Shown one piece after another: positions 23,301 through 35,300 of a stretch of DNA of 64,000 nt. How positions within the stretch are numbered: the first letter of the stretch is position 1; each line of letters opens with the position of its first letter. The notes below the pieces were generated by a model that saw only the letters and a program-made list of their open reading frames with translations, was not told the origin of the DNA and ran no database searches. The position numbers and the translations under genes are program-made. The DNA comes from Stomorhina lunata (lineage: Eukaryota; Arthropoda; Insecta; Diptera; Rhiniidae): contig OW121740.1 in assembly GCA_933228675.1 (NCBI GenBank), positions 55,134,174 to 55,198,173 of the forward strand. Direction: 5' to 3'.

Positions 23301-26300
23301 ACAAGGTTTAAATGGGGGTCTAGCCAGACGGACGAACGGACTGACATCGCTAAATCGACTTAGAAAGTGATTCTAAGCCTATTGGTATACTAAAAGGTGG
23401 GTATTTATATGCGTTACTTACATCAGCACAAACATATAATACCCTTTCCACCTATGGTGGTGAAGGGTATAAAAACGAATTGGTTTTATGGTGACGTCTT
23501 TCGGCATTTAAGGAGTCGATATATAGACTTTATATCTGAAATATGACTCAGGCTTCATAGGCAATTTTATCAGAAAGCCAGCAGAGTCTTAACCTGTAAT
23601 TGACCGATATGTCCATTACCGCTAACTGGCAGTTGTCAAGTATGGCAAGTATGGTTAGAAGCTAAGTCTTTGTTCTGATCTAAATATCATATCCTTGACC
23701 AAGTAGTCCGCCGGAAAAAGACTACTACTATCAAGCAACTGATTTATAAAATCAGAATTATAAATAAGTCCGTAATTAATAAAGAACTTGGTTTACAATT
23801 TGGAGCAGTACACTTTTTCTTAAACAGTTTTAAAGAATTTTTTGCTTTTGGTTTGTGGATTTACTTAAATATATTACTTTTATTTAAATAGCAACAAATG
23901 CGTATTGCAGAGAACTTTAAGTAATTTCTCGAAAAAACAAAAAAAAAAAAAAAATAAAGTTACATAAAAAATGCAGACACAGAATTGTTCATTATCACAC
24001 ATTTGTTGTTGCAAATTAAATTGAAAAGGTATTAAATCAAGAAATTACTAGCACAAAACTAAAAGATAAAATAAATTCACAAAAAGTTGGTATGACTTTT
24101 AACTTACTTGCATTATTTTTATTCTTATCTAAAGTCGATGCCGCAACATGTGTTGGTGTCTTAAATTGTGGCTGAGCCACATTATTGTGTTGGGGTGTTG
24201 TGGGTGTGGTGGCAGGTGCCGCTGTTGGTGGTGGTATTAAAGGAGCTACAGCAGGTTGTATAACATCTTCAATGGGACGTGTGTAAATTGATTTCGTACG
24301 TTCGGGACGTGAGGCTATAGGAGGTGGTGGTGGTTGTGGTGTACCGAGTATATCATCCTCATTGGCTGACGAATGTTGTGAGGAAGATGAGGCTGTATTA
24401 CCACCAAAATTATACGAATGCGATTGACTAATTGTAGCAGGTTGATGTTGTTGCTGTTGACCATGGTGTTGATGATGCTGTTGTTGCTGTTGTTGTTGAT
24501 GATGATGCGAATGTTGATGATGTTGCTGTTGTTGCTGTTGTTGAAGATGTTGATGGTGTGTATGAAGCTGATGATTACCTAAACCACTAGACACAAGACC
24601 AGATGAATTATTTAAGCCAACATTGCTGGAATTGGAACCAAGACCACCACCGATAGTTAAACTGCCAATATTGACACCAATTAAATTGCCACCGCTATTG
24701 GAGCCATGTAATTCTGAATCTGTAGGTGTACTGCTAGGACTACTGCTGCTAACACGACTTAAAGATGAACCTGCTTTAGCAAATTGTAAACAGAAAATAT
24801 TTTAAGTTATAGCATATTTAGTTTGCAATTGAATCTCATTAACTTACCCGAATGTGTTGTTATGGCATTTGTCATGTATTTGGAACTTGGCCTCTGTTTG
24901 GTTGTATTGTCAAACCACTTGAGCACATCTAAAACAGCTTGAGGATTTTTCTTTTGCTCTTGTTTGCTTATGTTCGAATTCATAAGCAAACGTGCCCAGG
25001 CCTCTGGCATACCCTATAAAGATTTACAAAAAAACAAATTTTCGCATGTTTAGTCCAGTCATATCATACGTATAGTGTGTTAAATTACACTTCACAAATT
25101 CAGTTGAAATAATAGTTAATATAAAATGATCGAAGAGGAGCTTCATTGTATTAATACGATTATGATTTCCGTTTGCAAGCTTTGCTCTAATAGACAGCTT
25201 AATATAAAAAATCTACACCTACTATATGTAGTTTAATATGGCTAAAAATTAATAATAAAAATAAATAATTACTTTTACATACACATGTACTTTCTATAGC
25301 CATTTATGGAACCAAAAAAGTAAAAGGTATGTACCTACATATTACAAAATATGGTGGTATGTTTATACAATATATATATATAGAATTTATTTAAATAATA
25401 TATGTATGTACAACTGTTTATTTGTTTAAATTGATATTCAATTCTTAATAAAATACTCAAATCAACAATTATCGATTCCATAAACTCTATCAGTCTCTAA
25501 AGAAAGGGAAACATCTCTACGGAGGGACATATACAGAAAGTAAAATATAAAGAGCAATAAGCAAATTTTAGTTTTTTACTAAAGAAAGGGTAAAAATTCT
25601 ATTCAAGCCAGAATAAATTAACCGATTTGTATGAAGAAAAATTGAACAAATTTTATCTGGAATTATTCTGTCCACGATGCGGGAAATTTGTATTTGTGAT
25701 TTATTGAAAAAGTTTGGTAATGAAATTGGTCGAAATCGGTTTACATTTGGCTCCCTTATAATAGCGTCCCGGGAATCACTTTAATACTGACAAATTTAAT
25801 CGAATTATAATAGATATGACAACTTAATTTAGAGCAGAGAAGCTTTATGCAACCATTGCTCAGTATATCAAATTTCATGGCAATTGGTCCACATTTGATC
25901 ATAGCTTCCATTTAAATCTACACCCGGAAACCAGTTAAATGTTAATAAATATAAAATTATAGTAGATTTGAGGGTAGAATTTGGTACAAATTCTAAAAAA
26001 ACAAATCCACTTTTAAAATCATATATTCGCTTAGAGATATGTTTCTTAATTCAATAAAATTTGATGCTGCATATAAGTTATTACTGCAATAATTTGTAAG
26101 TTTGTGCTGATGTATGTAACGCATAGAAATATTTGTCTTAGACCCACCTTTTAGTATACCAATAGGATTAGAATCACTTTCTAAGTCGATTTAGCGATGT
26201 CAGTCCGTCTGTCTGGCTGGACGGCTGGCCGGACCCCCATGTAAAACATGTAATCAAAGTACAGGTCGCTATTCTAAAGATAATTTGATGAAATTTGGCA

Positions 26301-29300
26301 CAGATCATTTTTTTGATAGTGGGACCTAATTTTTTGTTTGTAGTCATTTGCTAGGGTGTTCTAATACTCTGAAACTTTTTTTTTACTTTTTTTCGAATTA
26401 GTTTAACAAACCACCGTTTGAAAACGGTATGAAAAAAATATTTTTTTCGGTAACAAAAATGGATATCTAAAAAATATCTTGAGGTTTAAAAAAAGTAAAA
26501 AGTCATTCTTATTTAAATTTTTTAAAACAATAATTTTTTTATTGCATATGCTCAGGAGTCTTCAAGGATGTAGAATATTTTGGAAAACCCTTAATAATTA
26601 GGAAAGTTTTCACTGTTTAACACTTTTTTGAAAATGTATTCTAAGTGGATTTTTTTAAAACATTTAAAGAAACCCCTTATTTTTCTTCTTATTTTTCTCA
26701 TATACATAACTGACATGTCCAAACTTTGACGTAAAATTGGCACGCTTTCCCGATATCCGATCTGAATGAAACTTTGTATTTGGATTATTGGGGTCAAATG
26801 TAAAAAAATTGGGGGTACGTCCTTCTGTATTACAAAGTTCAATTTTCTTCATACAAATGTGGGAAACTCTAACCGGCATGTAAACTGATGCATTGATCGT
26901 CAACCACCAATCTTTTTAGAATCATTTTAAGAGATTCTTGATGTTTGAATACCACATGAATTAACTATGTGAAAGTTTATTAATCTTTAAAATAACTACG
27001 AAACACACACACTTCCACTTTTTTAATTAATTTATTATTTTGTATTATAGAATATAACATGGTACAATAACATTATTCTTTTTGCGAGGGCAGGTCAATA
27101 AGTTCATGTCTTTCTTTAATTTCTCGCCTACTTATTGAAATGACAACACTGATGGAGGAGGTGCGGGAAATGTGATAAAGGCTGGTAATGTGGTATAATA
27201 ACTTTTCTCTCTAAATTACAATATGAGAATGATTGTATATTCTTAGAGAATACAGAAGGTAACCAAAGATTCTATGATATAAAGATGTTGTATGGTCATT
27301 TTGAAAACTCCATAAAAACGAGATTAAATCGCTTTTACTCTAATTGGGAAACAACTAATGACGAATATTATAAAAAGAGAGAAAGCTATGACACACATAC
27401 GTGCTCATGAAATGTAAATTCTTTCCTGTAAGATGGTAAAAATAAATATATTAATTAGTGGGATTTGTGCCAATATGTTTGGTTTGAAGCCACCTCTATC
27501 GGTCTATGCCATAGGTCAAATGGGGGCAAATCAGTTGGCCTATTTGAGCAGTTAAATAAGTGCACAGTGTCAAACTATACGTTCGCGGTCTTCTGTTATC
27601 CTTGACTCCCAGTGGAGCATAGGGCCTCATGCTCATGCGGTGGCAGTTAAGTATAATATGGATCTAGTTTGCCTGGGGAGTAGCCGTTCACTTACCGAAA
27701 TTGGAGGGGGTGTTAGTTAAGGACTTTATTACATCGGTAACCGTTTATGGCGTCGGTGACCGCCAATTAATGCAATGTTTTCTGCGCATTAGTTATTTAC
27801 AATCGGTCAACGTCCGATGGAATGACGTTTTGGATGTCCGCACGATAGCGTCTAAAGTCCATCCGTATGTGTCGAAGAAGCGGATCCTCTATCAGTATCT
27901 GATGGTTGATATGATTATACTGGTGACATGCCATCAGAAACTGTCTACTAAGCAACACATTATGTTGTCTGACCGATAGTTAACTGGTTTCCTCATGTAA
28001 ATGATCCACATTCGTCATTTTTACACATCCGGTTCCAATTCGGAGTGCATTTTTTTGGGATGTTTGCAATGTTTCGCCATTGGGTGTTGCTAATAAATGA
28101 GGTCCGAACCGGGGCTACATAGTTAATTAGTAAGCGACCAATTGCTTTATATGTCGCAACAATTACCTCCTTGTCTTTACCCCATGAGGTGCAATCTAAT
28201 ACTTTAGCACCTTTTTTTCGGGACTTTACATTTTGTTTGATGGCGTGCGAAGAAATGTATGTTTTTTTATTTTGCAGAAGACAATATTAGATTAGTGAAT
28301 TTCATGTGCTCATTAAGCTTGATAAAACATACGTATGGGGTCTCTGCATCATCATCGATAAAGAAGTGTTTTCTGAATTTTGTTGTGGCCGTACAAGCAT
28401 GGAAGATGTCGAAACTTTTGATGCTCAGTTGATATTAGTTAATATTAAAAGTGGGAAAGGAGATTGTGGATACCATCGGAATATTACAAGGCTTTTAACA
28501 AGGCGGCTGCATTTGTTCATAATCAAAAAAAAAAAAAATTCAACCGATTGACGGTTATGGTTTAATGTTTAGCGCTGTTCAACACCAAACATTTAGGGTC
28601 TTATTGATCTGCACTCGTATTATAAAACTCAATATTGTTATGCAATAAACGTTGATCCCATTATTTGCTCAAAAAAAAAACTATTTTCCAGAACCCCTGG
28701 AAATTGAAACAAATTTCCCATTTTTTTCTAGAACATTATGTAACAGATTGTAAATCTTTGATGCATGAATTTTCGTCACATACTAGATCAATTAGGTAAT
28801 ATAGGGTTCTCTAGAAATATACTACATGATATGATTTTATCTAAAAAGGGAAGTACATACATAATTACATTACCCTAATTCATAAACGAATAATAAAATT
28901 ATCACATGCTTACAGAAGGAATTTTGTATTGAAAATTTGATTTATACGAATGTGATAGCATTATTTTACGTTTATGTATTAGGGAGTTAGTATATTAAGT
29001 AGAACAAAAAGTTTTTGTTCTCAGTTTAAAAAAGCAACTACTTAAAAATTACACAAAAAACATATGTACATGACATTTATAGTTTTTCTTTTTAAAATAA
29101 TTATGAAACAAATAAAAATATACTTAATAAACATAAAGCATTTAAACCTACTAATAAGCACAATTCAAAAGCTAACTGCCATCATTAAAAAATTTATTTC
29201 AAAAGGAGAAAAAACATAAAAAAGTTTTATGGCTGTTAAAGTTGTTGCTATGAAACTTTAAAATATTTAATCCTTTTGAAAAAACTTTTATAAATTAGCC

Positions 29301-32300
29301 AGTGTAAATATGTATGTTAAGTGTGTGTTAGTGAGTGAGTGAGTGAGTTAGTAAATGTATAGAAATGTTCATGTGTGTTTGTTTGTGTTTCTAAGAGTAA
29401 AAAGGGAAACGGGTAATAAAACTAAAACAAAAATTTAAAAAATTTAACACAAAACTATGAAAATTTACAAATTAAAAGTAAAAATAAAATTGTAGTATTT
29501 GACACATTACATATTTTATTTATAAAAGTTTATAATTAAAACGAAAATTAGTGTAACAAAATAAAGCATATGTATGTATATGTGTTTGTAATGATGAGAG
29601 GAAGGATGGATGGAACGATGAAGGTACATTTCGAAAGGATATAAGTAGAGATAGAGAGACTATATCAAAGTACCAAATACTTACTTTCATTGGCAGCTTA
29701 AATATTTGTTTTAATTATTATTTTGTTTTGTTAAATATATTAGAGAAAATTTGTTGGAAAAAACAAGAAAGAAAAAAAAAAGTAAAAATAATATACAAAT
29801 AACAACAAAGAAATATCCTTGTTTTTTAATGTTTCTTTTTTTTGTGTTTAAGGTTTGTTTGTTAATGTTTTCATTGTAATTTTTTTAAATAAAAAAAAAT
29901 TGTTTTGAGAATTTATAATGTAAGGAGTATTCTTTTGTTTTATTTAGTCAAAAAAGGCAGTTAGTTTCTTATTTTCAATGCGAATGCAAATGAATTGTAA
30001 AAAAAAGATAAACAAAAAACAAAATAATAAGCCTTTAAGCACACGGAAGATAGGAAAGATAGTATGTAAATATGCTATATTTTATTTAACAAAAAGTTTT
30101 GCATTTAAATACTAGGGGAACATACGGGCGACGCATACAAAACAATAGTACAAAAATATTCTTTATATGCGTAAGAATATAATTTTTGTAAAATGCATAG
30201 AAAATATACAATATTTATTACAAATGAATTTGTAAGAGTAAGATTTAAATGAGAGCGTGAAAATTTAAGATTTAAATGAAGATATTTTATCAAATAAATA
30301 AAATCAATGTTCCTCTGTTATATATTTTTGCTTTAAAAATCATTTAAATACGGTTAATCCAAAAACCGTATACAAAAAAATAAAATTAGAAATGGTTTTA
30401 AGAAAAATATTGAATCACCTTCAGAGTTTTAGATAATCGCTTCTGAATCGAAACCGACCATTTATTTTCTATAGAACTACCTTCCAGGAAATGATGTATT
30501 GGCTTCTCAAGCGATTACATTTATATCTATTTAAATTTTGAATTCGAACTTTAAAGCTAGCCAAACAAAATGTGGAAAGTGGAGTAAAAATAAACTGAAA
30601 AATATTATTATTTTACTGAATGAAGAAATAATAGTACACGAACAAGTTACTATAGATTAGGCAGGCAGCCGATGATTAGTCAGCGTCACTTGGGTCCTAG
30701 AAGTGGTCCCTTTGTGGTACCTGCAAGGGATAGACTGGAAAGGAAAACACAAAGTACTTTACTCCAGACCATCAGTAAGAGGCTTATTTAAGCCAGCTTG
30801 AATCCTTGATAAATGAGTCCATTTTACGAATGTCCAATACTCGCCAGATCAGGTAAATCATGCAGAAAAAGTGCACCCAGATTTAGAGCCCTCAAAATAG
30901 AACGAACGGGGCAGTGGCAGAGAAGATGAATTCTTGTCTCCTCCTCTTCGATGTTGTGATAACTACGAAAGTAGTCATAGTGTTGAAGGTTAAGTCTTTT
31001 GGCATGCAACCCAAAAACGCAGTGACATGTTAAAGTTGAGATTAAGTTAAGGAAGCATTTTGAACGCTTTTGAACGTTCCCACGGCAGTCGGTTCTTCGT
31101 ACCGGAACGACTCGGAATTCTTAGGATTCTGACCAAGGACTGCCACTTCTACGATATTACCAATATTATCGCAGTTACAACAACAACAACAACGATTAAT
31201 GTCGTAAATGGGTGATGTTTGCCTGGATATTGAACAAGTAGTTTCAATGAACCAGGTGTTCTGCGCCGACCCATAAAGGGCCTAATATCTCTCAATTGGT
31301 CTGAGTTCGGGACAGTTTGTCGGATTTGATTCTTTTGGTACAAAAACGACCTTATTGTTTTGATACAACTCCATGGCCGATTTTCTATTATGACATTAAG
31401 CAAGATCAGGCCAGAAGAAAATAGATACCTCATGTTGCTGTATAAATGGAAACAACATCTTTGTAAGACATTCTTTGATATAAATATCACTCTTAATTTT
31501 TTCAGTTGTTATGAAGGGAGTGCTTTTTTGCCGCAAGTACCAAACCAAACTTTTTTTTGGCAAATTTTTTATTTTTATTTTTCGTCTAAATTTTATTTTG
31601 CACCAAAAGCTAAGAAAAGTCGACAAGAAATTGCGATGCTGTTTATTCTTTCTGGAATTTCTATCCGGCAATTTTATACTTAATACTACTGTAGCCGCTC
31701 ACTTTTCTTAACTTTTCTAACAAAAATTCCGAAAAATGCAGCTTTTCTTTTGGACACGTTCAAACATTTTGTTTGTCTTATTAAGATCAAAAATACCCTT
31801 TCCGCAAACATTCTGCGATTTTATTTATTAATTTATTATACGGAATTTTTGGTAATTTTAGTCCATGTGTCTGTTAAGGGTTAAAGAAAATATTTTTAAT
31901 AAAACAACAACCAATAACCATTCTTAAAAATAACTATTTTTATTAATTTTTAAGCTCATCCACATTCCTCAATGACTGGGCAATAAAATTCAGTATTAGC
32001 TTTATCAAAAGAAAACTTAAATACAATTTACTATGCATCTATCGGGTGTTTTTTATTGAGGTATAGAACTTTAAGTTGGCATCACTTTTTTAACTGGCGG
32101 CCATTTTGTCAGCTGTCAAGTGATTAATATTTAGTTTGGTTTGCCATTTCATCATGAACAGGTTGACAAAAGAACAACGCTTGCAAATCGTGCAAATTTA
32201 TTTCGAAAATAATGGTTCAGTTCGCGAAGTTTACCGCAAGCTCCATCCATTTTATGGTCGACATAATCGTCCATCAGAGCAATTAATTCGGTTAACCATG

Positions 32301-35300
32301 GATCGTTTTCGCACTACGTTTACTCTATGTGATAATACGCATCCGCAGCGACGTCGAACAGTGCGCACCGAAGAAACAATTGCCGCTGTAGAGCAAAGTG
32401 TTGAAGAGGACCCGAACGAATCGATTCGCCACCGTGCACAGCAATTGGAGCTTTGTCCATCAACTTTATGGAAGATTTTGCGCAAAGATCTTGGCTTGCG
32501 ACCTTACAAGATCCAGCTTGTGCAAGAATTTATACCGCGAGACCATGCAATGCGTCGTGATTTTGGTGTATGGGCCGAAAATGAGATTGATCTCGATGCT
32601 GATTTTTATCGCAAAATTTTGTTCAGTGATGAGGCTCATTTTTGGTTGAATGGCTACGTCAACAAGCAAAATTGCCGCATTTGGAGTGAGGAGAATCCAC
32701 ATGAGACCCTTGAGACGCCATTACATCCACAAAAACTGACTGTTTGGTGTGCTCTATGGGCTGGTGGAGTCATTACTTCTTCCGAAATAATGCTGGAGAG
32801 TCAGTTACCATAAATGGAGACCGGTATAGAGCCATGATAACCGACTATTTTGTTCCCCAATTGGATGGCATGAATGTGGATGAGTTGTGGTTCCAACAAG
32901 ACGGCGCTACATGCCACACAGCGCACGTCACGATTGATTTATTGAAGGAAACATTCGATGAGCGCATAATTTCGCGGAATGGACCTGTCAACTGGCCACC
33001 AAGATCGTGCGATTTGACACCACTAGATTATTTTCTTTGGGGATATGTGAAGTCGCTCGTCTACGCCAACAAACCAGAAACGTTAGGGGACTTGGAAGCC
33101 AACATTCGTGGCGTTATTGCCAACATACGGCCCCATATGCTCGAAAAAGTAGTTGAAAATTGGACCTGTAGAATTGGCTTTATTCGAGCCAGCCGCGGCG
33201 GCCATATGCCCGAAATCATATTTAAACATTAATGGCATAAAATTATCCTTCCAATAAAGCCAAATTGATGGACATTAAAACGATTTTCTTGTGTTTTATT
33301 TCAATTCGAAGTTCTATACCTCTAAAAAAACACCCATTACTTAAATAATGTCCAAAAATTTACTTTTTCACGAAATTTTACGATTTTAAGTCGCAGGTAC
33401 GGCGAAACCATATGAGATATGAAACTGATTTTTGATTTTTGGATTTATTACCACATCTGTCTATTTTAACATGCCGATCAAAAATTTTAAATTTTAAATA
33501 TTTTTTAACAAAATTTTCTAAAACTTAAAAAGTGAGTTTTGAATAATAATTTCCACGATAACATTCCAATTGGAACAAGCGGTACTTCTCTCAGACAATG
33601 AGCTGCATCCGATTCTATTTTTAGACTCACGTTTTAACTCCGGCTCCGAACGGCAAATGCATTAGTTATAGAAGTTTTACATAGCCTAATACTCAATAAC
33701 CAGTGGCTAGCTGAGTTATGAGGTGAACCTCCTTTTTTTGAAAATTTATTTTTTTTTCAAGTGGGTCTGGCCAGGGATCGAACTTGGGACCTCTGGTATG
33801 CTGGGCAGATGACTAACCTGCTATACAACGGCGGTTCACAGTGAGTTTTGAAACGGTCCTTAAAATAAGTACCATTTTCCAGTATAAAAAAAAACTATGC
33901 AAATTTAATTATATTTTAAGAAATTTCAACTATTAAGTACTTATAAGTCTTTAGATGATAAGGAATGACTTACTTTGTAATTTCTGTACCCTAAAGCTAA
34001 TTTTGTTGCTGCATAACCTTAGGCGTGTTGAAAATGACACGAATTTTCTGGGGCAAATTCCAATAACTTAAAAACTACTGCATGGATTTTTAGTTTTTAT
34101 GACTCTTATGAAAGCTGATTTAGTTGTCTTCTACATCCAAATATTGGTTTTGCCAAAAATATATCTTTATTGGTTGAAAAACTCCCATTTTTCCTAATAC
34201 AAATGGGTCCTAGAAATAAATATCATGTGCGTCACCTCAGGGCATTGGCCTAGGAAGACAAAATTTTTTTTCTGAGCACCTTAGGATGTAGAGCATCGAT
34301 TTTTAACCCAGGCGTATCGAATTTCAAAAAAAGTTGTTTTTCGCTCCACCAACTATGCAATTCATTAGGTTGGTCTACTAAGCCTAGCAAAATATTTTTC
34401 TTTGCCAAACCTATGGAAATAGCCAACGAAGAAATTCTGTCTAGGAGACGATACACTCGTCATGAAATCTCTAAGACGTCCCCGTTTTGAAGACTTTAAT
34501 AGGGAATAAAAGCAGCACGAAGTCCAGGGATGTCGGATTTTTAAAAAAGTAATTATTAGGAATACTGAAAAAACTATGTGAATGAAACACAACAGCGTGA
34601 AATGCTTAATTTTCTGTCCCGATACGGACTTCGTCAGCACACCGTTGAATGTCAGTAGTTAAGATCATCTATTAAAATGAAAGGTTAAGCGAAATTGAAA
34701 ACGAGAATTATGTTGACTCTGAAAAATTATTTACTTTTACAGTCATGACCATATGATCGATTCAGACGAACTTATTTAACGATTTCTGCCTAGTGCCACA
34801 TGTTGGATGTGTGACCGTTTAAGACCTTTTTGTCAGTTTTCAGTTTTTACACTAACAAAGATATCTGTATGACAACTTACTTCTTAAGAATACCCCAATT
34901 TATTTTGCCTCTGTTGCTAATTTTAATTCTTTTTCATTTGGTTTTGGTAGACTAACTCTTTCCTATCGAAAATTACCTCCAGGAAAATAGTTCCCCTAAA
35001 GTTTATTGAATAACCCACTAATAGCATAGACTTCAATTTTTCTACCCAGATGGTCAAGTCGACTAAGTGACGCAAGAAATTAAGATAATTTTCAGTTTGT
35101 TGCTTAATTATGTAAAAGCTTTGATTAAGATTAGTTTAAAATGTTTAATCAATGCTTTAAAAGCATTTTTAATATAAAAAGTTGCTTAAATTGTTAAATA
35201 TTATAAAAAAAGTTGATTGAAAACATCTAACCTTCCATGTATGTGCAAAAAATGCGATTGAACGCCGGTCTATAACTGTGATAGATATAAAAAGAATAAG

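Larger units (their letters stand above)
21898..24107. other. Pak: Pak intron 4
   Basis: About 2.2 kb between coding exons 4 and 5. It holds an AT dinucleotide run (22781-22805) and a family A copy (22866-23475). The rest is AT-rich with nothing recognised. Confidence 0.7.

Noticed and set aside
27701..28551. Plus-strand open frames in the 27.7-28.5 kb region
   Set aside because: The minus strand reads as decayed Jockey-type reverse transcriptase, which explains the balanced composition.
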